Shown one piece after another: positions 33,422 to 41,262 of a stretch of 64,000 nt of DNA. Source of the stretch: CANLBN01 sp034111645 (GTDB lineage Bacteria; Pseudomonadota; Gammaproteobacteria; Pseudomonadales; Cellvibrionaceae); contig JAWUWW010000010.1 in NCBI GenBank assembly GCA_034111645.1, forward strand, positions 1 through 64,000, given 5' to 3'. The stretch's first letter is position 1, and each line of letters starts with the position of its first letter. The translations under genes and the position numbers were made by a program. The notes under the pieces are model-generated. The model did not search any database. It saw only the letters and a list, made by a program, of their open reading frames with translations, and was not told the origin of the DNA.

Positions 33422-34303
33422 ATGGCAATAGCTGTAGAGATGAGCTTTACTAAAGCCGCCGAGCGTCTAGGTGTCGATCAGTCCGCCGTGAGCCATAGGG
33501 TTAAATCATTGGAAGACGCACTTGGACACTCTCTGTTTGATCGAACCACACGGACGCTTCGACTAACAGAAGTTGGAGAGATTTTGTGTCGTGCCGCAAT
33601 TGACAATATGGCGAGTTGGGATACCGCATTGGATAAAGTTGAGCGCAGTCGATCGACAAATTTGATCCGGCTTTCGCTGCCATCTTCACTGGCAATGAAG
33701 TGGTTGATTCCGGCTTTACCCAATGCGAGCGAGATAAATTTAAAAATATCCTTGGTTGTAAATGAGGAAACTGTCGATCTTCAAGCAAAAGAAGCCGATG
33801 CTGCGATTCGATTTGGCCCTGGTCCGTATCCCGGCCTGCATTCTACACACCTTTGTCATTGCTGGATTCAGCCGGTAGTAAGTGCAAACTATCCGAGTGG
33901 TCAAGATGATCATGAGCTACTTCTTAACGACTCGACAATGCCATTTCTTGCTGATCGTCGTGGCGAACTTGATAAAACTGATTTTAATTGGTCTTATTAC
34001 TTTTCAAAAATAGGCACAATAAAAAATGACTTTAATTATGATTTACAATTTGATCGTGCCGACCTGATGTTGCAGGCTGCAATTAGCGGTGTCGGTATAG
34101 GGCTAGGTCGTACGCTTCTTATCGAGGCCGATATTGAATCTGGATATTTAAAGACTATAGGTACATCGATTCGTATGCGTTCAAGTTATTGGCTAGTTTG
34201 TTCGTCAAGCTTTGCCGAGTCGAGTCGATTTAAAAAATTACGCGATTGGCTCAACAGTGAGGTGCAAGCAACTAAAAGCCCGACTAGGGTGGCAGTGACT
34301 TAA
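33422..34303 (+). CDS. LysR-family transcription regulator, N-terminus uncertain
   Basis: The 293-residue product covers the HTH (FTKAAERLGVDQSAVSHRVK) and the substrate-binding domain to the end. It begins in the middle of the first helix, about ten residues short of the usual LysR start. The same frame continues upstream as KLIQASPILMAIAVEM, which fits the family, but no ATG, GTG or TTG exists there before the frame opens at 33362. A non-standard start (ATT 33365) or a lost start codon is possible. It likely controls the divergent phzF-like gene. Confidence 0.75.
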   Translation: MAIAVEMSFTKAAERLGVDQSAVSHRVKSLEDALGHSLFDRTTRTLRLTEVGEILCRAAIDNMASWDTALDKVERSRSTNLIRLSLPSSLAMKWLIPALPNASEINLKISLVVNEETVDLQAKEADAAIRFGPGPYPGLHSTHLCHCWIQPVVSANYPSGQDDHELLLNDSTMPFLADRRGELDKTDFNWSYYFSKIGTIKNDFNYDLQFDRADLMLQAAISGVGIGLGRTLLIEADIESGYLKTIGTSIRMRSSYWLVCSSSFAESSRFKKLRDWLNSEVQATKSPTRVAVT

Positions 34304-34612
34304 GGCAGCTTTACATCGATTGCACTCATTATTTTTATTACCGTTGCGCATAGCACAAGCTCGTTTTTTCTTTTTACCATATCGCCCAATACCCTCTTGT
34401 GCTGTGCAATACTCTTTATATGTTATATGCAAGAGTAAGGTCGCAAGCTTAGTGGCATTTGAATCAGTACGCAGATTATTGTCAGGTTGTGGTGTCTAAT
34501 CTCATTAAATATTTAACATTGTGCGGTAGTTATTAATTGGCAAGTTTGAGCGTTACAGTTGAACGCTAAGCATGCATAATGAACCATTGAAATATTAGGC
34601 TAATAACAAACA
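34304..34612. other. Intergenic stretch, nothing supported
   Basis: About 310 bp between two genes on the same strand. A short reverse frame (34432-34238) is rich in K, C and N but overlaps the LysR gene and has no family match. I see no RNA gene or terminator. Confidence 0.35.
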
Positions 34613-35170
34613 ATGGTGCATCCTCGACAGCAAGTAGTTATAAAGTTTTTATTATTATGCTTGATTTTATTATCGTATTTTGTTTATTTAACGGTTCAAT
34701 ATGACCTGTTAACGGGTGGCATTGCTGCTCTTATCACGTGGAGCTTTTTTGTGCTTTGCACGCCCATTGCAGATGCGGGGTTTTTATTAGACTTTCCACT
34801 CAGGCTTTTGTTCGGTATTCGCATGGTGGTGTCAGAAGTTTTCGTCTGGGCTATTGCTATTTCGATCAATGTTTTTGCTTTAGTCTATTTTAGAGAGTTT
34901 TACGAAACCACCTTCATTACACAGTTAATGCAAGTCATCGTAACGACACCTTATCCGTATTGGAGTGTTATTTTTCTATCAGTTGTCGGTACTTTTCTGT
35001 CTATTCGCTTTGGCGATGAATTAATGGACGTACTGCACCATAAAGACCGGCATTTTTATCTCAGCCATCAGTTTAAGCATGAACTTCTGCTATTTATTTT
35101 TTTCCTCTTTGTTATTTTTGGCTACTATGAAATCATTTCAAGTCTGGGTATTACTATTGAAAGCCATTAA
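34613..35170 (+). CDS. Unrecognised four-helix membrane protein
   Basis: The 185-residue protein has about four membrane helices: LLLCLILLSYFVYLTVQY, GGIAALITWSFFVLCTPIAD, a paired helix around VVSEVFVWAIAISINVFALV and a final FIFFLFVIFGYYEIISSL. Between the last two lies a cytoplasmic loop with HHKDRHFYLSHQFKHE, rich in histidine. The PIADAGFLLDFPLRL motif is distinctive. I do not recognise the family; the histidines may bind metal. Confidence 0.6.
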   Translation: MVHPRQQVVIKFLLLCLILLSYFVYLTVQYDLLTGGIAALITWSFFVLCTPIADAGFLLDFPLRLLFGIRMVVSEVFVWAIAISINVFALVYFREFYETTFITQLMQVIVTTPYPYWSVIFLSVVGTFLSIRFGDELMDVLHHKDRHFYLSHQFKHELLLFIFFLFVIFGYYEIISSLGITIESH

Positions 35171-35297
35171 GTGTCGAGTTGTGCTTTGCTAATAAATAAG
35201 TCGTATTTCTTGTTGCATTGGCTAGTTCATAGTTTATGCTTTTCAAAAGTTTGCCAGCACTATTGTCGATCGTATCTCATCTCAGGAAATATAAATC

Positions 35298-36026
35298 ATG
35301 CCTCCATTGTTTGAAGAAATTGATAGCCAAGCCTCAGTTTTGGGTGAGATATCCTTGCGCAGGCGACGAATTCCAGTGTTTGGCGATAGAGACATTTATG
35401 AAGTTAAGCTCGGCGATGAATTTTTAATGTCGAGTATGTTCGTCGAGGCCGAAGAGGCTCTGTCTACACTTGGCTTAGCCGCAGTGCAGGGCGATAGCCT
35501 CAGCGTTGTGGTGGGTGGTCTTGGTTTAGGATACACCGCGGTGGCCGCACTGAATGACGCGAGAATTACAGAGTTATTTGTGATCGATGCTCTAGACGCT
35601 GTTATAGGCTGGCATAAAAATGAGCTTGTCCCTCTAGGTAAAATACTCAACGCCGATCCCCGGAATCAGTATGTTCTTGGTAGTTTCTTTGATCTAAGTA
35701 CAGAGTCTGGCAAGGGTTTTGACCCAAATGATGCGAGTAAAAAGTTTGATGCTATTCTTTTAGATATCGACCACTCCCCCACAGAATTTTTATGCGTAGC
35801 TAACGCCAGTTTTTATACCACTAAAAATCTAGCGCTTATGGCTCAACAGCTTAAGCCTGAGGGTGTGTTTTCTATGTGGTCGCAAAATCTACCAGAACCA
35901 AGCTTTGAAGCGTTGCTAAAGGCGGTGTTTGAGAGTGTCGACTCTCATGTGGTTTCTTTTTTTAATCCCTTTCAGGGTTGTGAATCGACGAATTCAGTGT
36001 ATGTTTGTGTGAAAGCAGCGGTTTAA
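35298..36026 (+). CDS. Spermidine-synthase-like SAM-fold protein
   Basis: The 242-residue protein has a methyltransferase-type fold. VVVGGLGLGYTAVAAL near residue 70 matches motif I of polyamine aminopropyltransferases and FDAILLDIDHSP near 155 matches the D(V/I)DH-type site. The last part ends NSVYVCVKAAV. It lacks the N-terminal strands of true SpeE, and the active-site aspartate is replaced within ILLDIDHS, so its substrate is open. It stands alone upstream of the first cold-shock gene. Confidence 0.75.
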   Translation: MPPLFEEIDSQASVLGEISLRRRRIPVFGDRDIYEVKLGDEFLMSSMFVEAEEALSTLGLAAVQGDSLSVVVGGLGLGYTAVAALNDARITELFVIDALDAVIGWHKNELVPLGKILNADPRNQYVLGSFFDLSTESGKGFDPNDASKKFDAILLDIDHSPTEFLCVANASFYTTKNLALMAQQLKPEGVFSMWSQNLPEPSFEALLKAVFESVDSHVVSFFNPFQGCESTNSVYVCVKAAV

Positions 36027-36155
36027 ACTAAAAATAATGGCACCATATATAAATTGATACACTAGTGGCACTTAAAATGTCACTAATAATGCCTTACACT
36101 ATGAGATAATAAACCGAATTTGACGAAGGGATGATCTAATCATCGTTTTTTCACT

Positions 36156-36200
36156 TTATATTCGAACCGGTGAATTCGGATATAATTTTTATACTTCACC
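36156..36200 (+). promoter_or_regulatory. Conserved upstream box of the first cold-shock gene
   Basis: TTATATTCGAACCGGTGAAT then TCGGATATAATTTTTATACTTCACC lies 64 bp before the ATG. It contains a perfect -10 hexamer TATAAT (36181-36186). The same 45 bp with three substitutions precedes the second cold-shock gene at identical distance. The core holds GAATTC and TTCGAA and can form a small hairpin. Confidence 0.75.
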
Positions 36201-36219
36201 AAAACAATGAGTAAATACG

Positions 36220-36426
36220 ATGAGTAAAGGTACAGTTAAGTGGTTCAATGCCGATAAAGGTTTCGGTTTTATTACACCTGAAGATGGCAGTAAAGATTTA
36301 TTTGTTCATCATTCAGAAATTCAAGCGGGCGGTGGTTACGCAACTTTGAATGATGGTCAAGCAGTTGAATTTGAAGTTGGCCAAGGCCAAAAAGGTCCTT
36401 GTGCGAATAAAGTTGTTCCTGTGTAG
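36220..36426 (+). CDS. CspA-family cold-shock protein (copy 1)
   Basis: A 68-residue single cold-shock domain with both RNA-binding motifs: KGFGFITPEDG (RNP1) and DLFVHHSEIQ (RNP2). It binds single-stranded RNA and DNA and acts as an RNA chaperone. It differs from copy 2 (39750) only in ITPED versus IAPED and in the last two residues (PV versus AL). The twin genes therefore arose by duplication of the whole unit, promoter included. A hairpin follows the stop codon. Confidence 0.95.
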   Translation: MSKGTVKWFNADKGFGFITPEDGSKDLFVHHSEIQAGGGYATLNDGQAVEFEVGQGQKGPCANKVVPV

Positions 36427-36443
36427 GCTTTTAGTTGATAAAA

Positions 36444-36484
36444 ATCAAAGGCAGTCGGGTGGCTTTGCCTCCGCTGCTTTTGAT
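36444..36484 (+). terminator. Terminator of the first cold-shock gene
   Basis: ATCAAAGGCAGTCGG can pair with CCGCTGCTTTTGAT around a 12-base loop, with two small mismatches and a TTTT within the arm. It lies 18 bp past the stop codon. Confidence 0.6.
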
Positions 36485-36521
36485 GCTTTAAGTGGTTGTT
36501 GATGTTAAATACGGGAAAATA

Positions 36522-36956
36522 ATGAAACTAACACCTTTTCATTTAGCGGTCCAAGTACGTGATATTGATGAAGCCAGAGATTTTTATGGCTCAAAAATGG
36601 GGCTTGAAGAAGGTCGAAGTGCTAAAGACTGGATAGATTTTAATATGTTTGGTCACCAGTTTGTTGTTCATCTAAACCCACAATTGGGCAAAGATGGAAA
36701 AACCAGTAGTATTTCGAATTCGGTAGATGGTCACGGAGTTCCAGTTCCTCACTTTGGCGTTGTTATGAACTTTGATGATTGGGAAAGGTTTGCTCAACAA
36801 GCGAGAAAATTTGTCGATGAGTTCATTATTGAGCCTCAAGTTCGCTTTAAGGGCGAGATTGGTGAGCAGGGGACTATGTTTTTCTCCGATCCATCAGGCA
36901 ATGCGCTAGAGTTTAAAGGCTTCAGAGATATCGAGCTAGAGTTGTTTGCAACATAA
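36522..36956 (+). CDS. VOC/glyoxalase-fold protein
   Basis: The 144-residue protein opens MKLTPFHLAVQVRDIDEARD, then FYGSKMGLEEGRS, and ends SGNALEFKGFRDI. These are the paired beta-alpha-beta-beta-beta modules of the vicinal oxygen chelate family. Metal ligands are likely H7 and the glutamate of ALEFKG near 132, with HVP-type residues in the middle. Related proteins act as dioxygenases, glyoxalases or resistance proteins, so the reaction is open. Starting at 36522 rather than 36492 removes ten residues unlike the family. Confidence 0.85.
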   Translation: MKLTPFHLAVQVRDIDEARDFYGSKMGLEEGRSAKDWIDFNMFGHQFVVHLNPQLGKDGKTSSISNSVDGHGVPVPHFGVVMNFDDWERFAQQARKFVDEFIIEPQVRFKGEIGEQGTMFFSDPSGNALEFKGFRDIELELFAT

Positions 36957-37016
36957 AAGCCATCGAAAAAGTTGACGCGTAGACGGTCACTCATCTCTGT
37001 GCTTAACTTGTAAAAT

Positions 37017-37259
37017 ATGAAAAGCAAAACAAAAATATTATTTTCGGTACTTCTTTTAGGTTTGGCAGTCACCGTTCACACCCTAATTAGTGACCCATTC
37101 TCAATCCCATTTCAAGATTACGAACAGCTTTCAAAAGACGTTCAGTTGTCATACGAAAACGAATCCAAGAACATGAAAATATTACAATACATCGGTTTGA
37201 GTATGTTTGTCATAGCTTTATTTTCGCTAGTATTTTTAAGAGTAGTTAAAAAAAAGTAA
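37017..37259 (+). CDS. Small two-helix membrane protein
   Basis: An 80-residue protein with helices at residues 6-24 (ILFSVLLLGLAVTVHTL) and 56-75 (YIGLSMFVIALFSLVFLRV), a polar loop between and a lysine end. It may be a real small membrane protein but I see no family. ATG 37017 has no strong ribosome site, which lowers confidence. Confidence 0.45.
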   Translation: MKSKTKILFSVLLLGLAVTVHTLISDPFSIPFQDYEQLSKDVQLSYENESKNMKILQYIGLSMFVIALFSLVFLRVVKKK

Positions 37260-37412
37260 GTGCCGGCTACAACTATCGAGGTTGCAGCGGCCAGTAAAGC
37301 GTATCATCAGTTTTGAGTTATGATTGTGAGCTATTATTTTTGACAGTCAGGTCTAGCCATTTTCACGCACTATCCTAAAAGTCGCCATTAAAAATATTCA
37401 TTACGATCTTCT

Positions 37413-38129
37413 ATGCCGCTTCTACTAACAGTAATATTATCTACGTTATTTGCAGGCCTAGCTATGGCTTTAGGTGCTGTAATCGCCTGCTTCGAAAAAA
37501 TTGAGTCGCAGTGGCTTGAAGAAGAGTTTAGGCACAGTGTGACGGCTTTTGGGGGCGGCGCGCTGTTGTCAGCCGTTGCTTTAATTCTTGTGCCGGAAGG
37601 GCTGGCTAACTTAATGCCACTGTCTGCTTGTGTTTGGTTTGTAGTAGGCGGTTTTAGTTTTATGCTCGTTGATATTTGCCTAAAAAAAATGAATACCCCC
37701 GCCAGCCAACTAGCGGCAATGCTCGCTGATTTTATTCCAGAGTCCATCGCATTGGGAGCAGCCTTTGCCACCGGAAATAGCAGCGCATTTTTACTGGCAG
37801 CATTAATTGGGCTTCAAAACTTACCCGAGGGGTTTAGCGCATATCGTGAATTGAATGCAACCTCAGCTTATAAGCCTCAAAAAATCATCTTGATCTTTGC
37901 TTTGATGGCAACGCTTGGCCCTATGGCAGGAGTGTCTGGCTATCTATGGCTATCGGAGTCGCCAGTAGTGATTGCTGCCATCATGTTATTCGCGTCTGGG
38001 GGTATTCTCTATTCTATATTTCAAGATATAGCACCCCAGGTGAAATTAGAAAAACACTGGGCGCCGCCAATGGGAGCGGTGCTAGGTTTTGTGCTTGGTG
38101 TATTTGGTTTCATGGTTACAACATCATGA
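37413..38129 (+). CDS. ZIP-family metal transporter
   Basis: The 238-residue membrane protein has about eight helices. The metal-binding helices are HSVTAFGGGALLSAVALILV, DFIPESIALGAAF (helix 4) and LIGLQNLPEGFSAYREL (helix 5). The usual HNxPEG of helix 5 is QNLPEG here, and helix 4 has DFIPES where many ZIPs have a histidine. Such changes suggest altered metal choice, possibly iron or manganese rather than zinc. Substrate is inferred only. Confidence 0.8.
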   Translation: MPLLLTVILSTLFAGLAMALGAVIACFEKIESQWLEEEFRHSVTAFGGGALLSAVALILVPEGLANLMPLSACVWFVVGGFSFMLVDICLKKMNTPASQLAAMLADFIPESIALGAAFATGNSSAFLLAALIGLQNLPEGFSAYRELNATSAYKPQKIILIFALMATLGPMAGVSGYLWLSESPVVIAAIMLFASGGILYSIFQDIAPQVKLEKHWAPPMGAVLGFVLGVFGFMVTTS

Positions 38130-38229
38130 GAGACAATACAGGTATAATAATTTATATACCCCCCCTTAAAACGCATTAGTCAAATGGATTAGTGCCAACC
38201 TTTAATGAAAATTTTGCATCGGAATAACT

Positions 38230-38478
38230 ATGAAATTATTAATACGTAACCTAGATCGATTGACGACAGAAACTGAGCTAAAAAGTTTGTTTGAAGAATT
38301 TGGTATTGTTCAATCGTGTAGTTTGGTCATCGACCAAGCAAGCGGCAAGTCTAAAGGTTTTGGTTTTGTCGAAATGCCAAAACCAGGTGAAGCCAAAGCA
38401 GCCATCAAAAAGTTAAATGAAAAAAAAGTGGGCAGTAGTAAAATACGTGTAAAAAAAGCTGAAGATAAGATTGCCTAA
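38230..38478 (+). CDS. RRM-type RNA-binding protein
   Basis: An 82-residue single RNA recognition motif. RNP2 is LLIRNL (residues 3-8) and RNP1 is KGFGFVEM (42-49), with the usual helices between and a lysine-rich end. It is like the short glycine-poor RRM proteins of cyanobacteria and gammaproteobacteria that accumulate in cold. Its place between two cold-shock genes makes a shared cold-response role likely, though this is inference. Confidence 0.92.
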   Translation: MKLLIRNLDRLTTETELKSLFEEFGIVQSCSLVIDQASGKSKGFGFVEMPKPGEAKAAIKKLNEKKVGSSKIRVKKAEDKIA

Positions 38479-38605
38479 TAATACACAGTTGTTATAGATG
38501 TTTGAGTAAGCGTGAGCTTCATTTAAATGATTGACTGGCTTTGCACGAGTTAATTGGATGCCTCACATCAAGGCAAAGTCCCTCTTTATGTAAAGGTCTA
38601 ATAAT

Positions 38606-38827
38606 ATGAGTATTGAACAACCGAAAAACCCATTGCATGGTTTGACGCTTGAGGCTGTTGTTACAAGATTAAAAGATCACTATGGATGGGATGAGTTGGC
38701 TTTGATAGTTGACATCAACTGTTTTAAGAGCGATCCATCCATTAAGTCTTCATTAAAGTTTTTACGAAAAACTCAGTGGGCTCGGGACAAAGTAGAAAGT
38801 CTTTACCTGTCGACATTTGAGCCTTAA
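38606..38827 (+). CDS. VF530 (DUF2132) family protein
   Basis: A 73-residue protein that is almost entirely the VF530 core: NPLHGLTLEAVVTRLKDHYG, INCFKSDPSIKSSLKFLRKT and QWARDKVESLYL. It is shorter than the paralogue at 8509, which has an added charged tail. The family is thought to bind DNA. It lies in a run of small genes for nucleic-acid-binding proteins between the twin cold-shock genes. Confidence 0.9.
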   Translation: MSIEQPKNPLHGLTLEAVVTRLKDHYGWDELALIVDINCFKSDPSIKSSLKFLRKTQWARDKVESLYLSTFEP

Positions 38828-38974
38828 GAATTGAAAAAATGCGAATAATTTGCTTTAAGTGAAATTTATGAAAATTGAGAAAATCAATATAAATCGGGGA
38901 GTGTTGCCGGAAAGTGTCGCTCTCGCCTACGGCATTGATTTGGTTACATCTAATCATAAATGCTTTTATAGCGG

Positions 38975-39376
38975 ATGAAATATCTGCTTTGTCTAATTGT
39001 TTTTATGACGAGCTTTACCGAATCTAGCGGTAACATAAAGCCATTTACCACCGATGGCTGTAGCTCATTTCCCGATGGCACATTAAAATACAGTGAATTG
39101 TGGCTTTCATGTTGTAGTAGACATGATTTAGCTTATTGGCAAGGAGGCACAGCTAAGCAAAGAATTACTGCGGATCAACAGCTTGAGCAATGCGTATCGC
39201 AAGTAGGCGAACCCTCAATAGCGGTAATTATGCTTGCGGGCGTGCGTGTTGGTGGGACACCTTATCTACCTACTAAGTTTCGCTGGGGGTATGGCTGGCC
39301 TTATTTTCGGGGTTGCCAAGCAATATCACCTGAGGAGCAAAGAGAGATAGACGCTTTGCTTAAAGACAAAGATTAG
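38975..39376 (+). CDS. Secreted phospholipase A2-like protein
   Basis: The 133-residue protein has a signal (YLLCLIVFMTSFTESSG). Its core reads FTTDGCSSFPDGT, LWLSCCSRHDLAYWQGGT, then ADQQLEQCV. The CCxxHD motif (C46, C47, H50, D51) is the catalytic histidine helix of phospholipase A2-type folds. The DGCSxxPDG start is shared with bacterial PLA2-like hypotheticals. It probably acts outside the inner membrane on phospholipids. The calcium-loop sequence cannot be confirmed. Confidence 0.75.
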   Translation: MKYLLCLIVFMTSFTESSGNIKPFTTDGCSSFPDGTLKYSELWLSCCSRHDLAYWQGGTAKQRITADQQLEQCVSQVGEPSIAVIMLAGVRVGGTPYLPTKFRWGYGWPYFRGCQAISPEEQREIDALLKDKD

Positions 39377-39685
39377 TAAAGAAAAAAGACCTGCATCGTT
39401 GCATTGCCATTTGATCCTAGCGATAAAATCACATCAAGCCTCTTTGGTACATCTACGGAGTCAGTAAATGTTGATGGTGATACCTTTTAACGAGCTCTAC
39501 GTAAAGGATGTAGTTACAGTCTATGTTTTGCAGATAGTCCTGTATTTTAGAAGAAAGTTTTTGAAATTTATGATGTCATGTTATAAAATGTGAGTAATTA
39601 GACGTTTAGACCAAGACAAAGCTCTAAAAAAGAGTTATTGTAGGCGCGATTAAGAATAGATGACTAAATTAAATTAGTTTCTACA
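39377..39685. other. Intergenic stretch before the second cold-shock gene
   Basis: About 310 bp with no gene seen. The last part before 39686 leads into the box shared with the first cold-shock gene; sequence upstream of the box is not shared. Confidence 0.4.
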
Positions 39686-39730
39686 TTATATTCGAACCGG
39701 TGAATTCGGATGTAATTTTTATATTTTACC
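39686..39730 (+). promoter_or_regulatory. Conserved upstream box of the second cold-shock gene
   Basis: TTATATTCGAACCGGTGAAT then TCGGATGTAATTTTTATATTTTACC lies 64 bp before ATG 39750. It matches the box at 36156 apart from three substitutions, one of which turns the -10 TATAAT into TGTAAT. The identity over the non-promoter half argues for a bound factor or RNA element. Confidence 0.75.
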
Positions 39731-39749
39731 AATAATACGAGTAAAGAGC

Positions 39750-39956
39750 ATGAGTAAAGGAACTGTTAAATGGTTTAACGCCGATAAAGGCTTCGGTTTT
39801 ATTGCACCTGAAGATGGCAGCAAAGATTTGTTTGTACATCATTCAGAAATTCAAGCAGGCGGTGGTTACGCAACACTAAATGATGGTCAAGCTGTTGAGT
39901 TTGAAGTAGGCCAAGGCCAGAAAGGTCCCTGTGCAAATAAAGTTGTTGCTCTTTAA
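39750..39956 (+). CDS. CspA-family cold-shock protein (copy 2)
   Basis: A 68-residue cold-shock domain nearly identical to copy 1, with KGFGFIAPEDG and DLFVHHSEIQ. The nucleotide sequence differs at many third positions, so the copies are not freshly made, yet the protein is held constant. It ends VVAL and has its own terminator. It would act as an RNA chaperone during cold or growth shift. Confidence 0.95.
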   Translation: MSKGTVKWFNADKGFGFIAPEDGSKDLFVHHSEIQAGGGYATLNDGQAVEFEVGQGQKGPCANKVVAL

Positions 39957-39975
39957 GTTGTAACACACAAAAAAT

Positions 39976-40010
39976 AAAAGCAGTGATTGGTCATACCAAT
40001 CGCTGCTTTT
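39976..40010 (+). terminator. Terminator of the second cold-shock gene
   Basis: AAAAGCAGTGATTGG and CCAATCGCTGCTTTT pair over 15 bp with one T/G mismatch that is a G-U pair in RNA, loop TCATA, and the 3' arm ends in TTTT. Confidence 0.8.
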
Positions 40011-40638
40011 AGCGTTTCGGGTAAGAGAAAATTTAAGTTTCGCCAATTAACCTATTCGTTCATAAGAAAATTATGACCCGTCTTCTGTTTTAGCCGATCA
40101 AAATCCCATACACGTTGTATAGACGTAAACTTCTCTTTAAAGCCATATAGTATTTTAAGCTGTTGTGCTCTCAATAAGCTTCTCGGTAAACTCTTAAATA
40201 CCTACTCACCAAGCAACTCTACAGCGTACATATTCTTAGTCGATATGTTTTTTTATGTTTATAATAGCCATTAAAACCTTGATATAACTCTATGCGTATC
40301 TATTAGCTGCATTAGTGATTATTGTGATTTTTAAATATATAGTGACATTACTTAATCTTTGTATTCATGTGTTTTTTACCTCTGCCTTAACTTTTGGGTT
40401 TATCTAGATCAAACCGATATCGATATGCGACATTTACGGACAAGCGCAGAATTCATCTTTGTGTTTGGTGCTAAGCTTCGACGACAATTTAGGCATAAAA
40501 ATATAAAATTTCTTAGTGCCTTTCAAGAGTACAGCAATGATGCAAATTTATTGTAGATACTGCCAAGCATTAATAATACGGGTAAAGCCTGCTAGTTATA
40601 CCGTTAAAGGTTTTCAGTTTGATTATGGGTAAATATAA
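40011..40638. other. Intergenic stretch, nothing supported
   Basis: About 630 AT-rich bases precede ybaK. A 65-codon frame at 40359 has no ribosome site and no recognisable protein pattern. No RNA gene is seen. Confidence 0.4.
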
Positions 40639-41106
40639 ATGACGCCTGCTATTAACGCCGCTAAAAAATTAAAAATCAATCACACTGTGCACGAGTATAG
40701 TCATGATGCTGCAGCGGAGTCTTTTGGTTTGGAGGCTGCAGAAAAATTAAAGGTCGCACCAGAGATAGTTTTTAAAACTTTGGTCGTACTTCTCGATAAC
40801 AACGAACTTGCCGTGGCTGTAATTCCTGTGGCCCAGAAATTAAGCTTAAAGTTAGTTGCAAAAATAATGGGCGAAAAAAAAGCTGCTATGGCAGATAAGC
40901 TTGTGGTCGCGCGTACAACCGGTTATGTGTTAGGTGGCGTCAGTCCGCTGGGCCAAAAAAAGCGTTTGAAAACAGTCATTGATGCTTCGGCTATGCAATG
41001 CAAAACGATTTTTGTGAGCGCAGGTCGCCGAGGTTTAGAGATAGAGTTATCGCCTAAAGATTTAATAATACTGACAAATAGCATGGTTGCAGATATTACT
41101 CAGTAA
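40639..41106 (+). CDS. ybaK: Cys-tRNA(Pro)/Cys-tRNA(Cys) deacylase YbaK
   Basis: A 155-residue editing enzyme that removes cysteine from tRNA(Pro) misloaded by prolyl-tRNA synthetase. It starts MTPAINAAKKLKINHTVHEY, has the catalytic lysine in APEIVFKTLVV, and TTGYVLGGVSPLGQKKRLKT near residue 95 as the conserved substrate loop. Length and motifs match YbaK/EbsC. A strong bidirectional terminator separates it from convergent katG. Confidence 0.93.
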   Translation: MTPAINAAKKLKINHTVHEYSHDAAAESFGLEAAEKLKVAPEIVFKTLVVLLDNNELAVAVIPVAQKLSLKLVAKIMGEKKAAMADKLVVARTTGYVLGGVSPLGQKKRLKTVIDASAMQCKTIFVSAGRRGLEIELSPKDLIILTNSMVADITQ

Positions 41107-41197
41107 TGACTGCAGGCAGCATTAAAAGTTATTTCTATTAGGCGTATTTTTTATTGTTGTTAAATAAAGTGGATATGCGTATTAACAATATGGCCAT

Positions 41198-41229
41198 AAA
41201 AAAGGCGCTTCAACGGAAGCGCCTTTTTT
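41198..41229. terminator. Bidirectional terminator between ybaK and katG
   Basis: AAAAAAGGCGCTTC and GAAGCGCCTTTTTT form a perfect 14-bp stem with loop AACG. A-tracts on one side and T-tracts on the other serve both strands. Confidence 0.92.
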
Positions 41230-41262
41230 GACTAGCTATAACTTTTCAAGAGCCTCAAACAA

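Noticed and set aside
34238..34432. A reverse frame with several cysteines and lysines overlapping the LysR end
   Set aside because: It overlaps a well-supported gene on the other strand and its start has no ribosome site.
36161..36180. TTCGAACCGG as a tRNA T-arm fragment
   Set aside because: No acceptor or anticodon stems can be built around it on either strand; it recurs only as the cold-shock upstream box.
40359..40556. A 65-codon forward frame in the gap before ybaK
   Set aside because: No ribosome site and no protein-like pattern; the surrounding gap is AT-rich.
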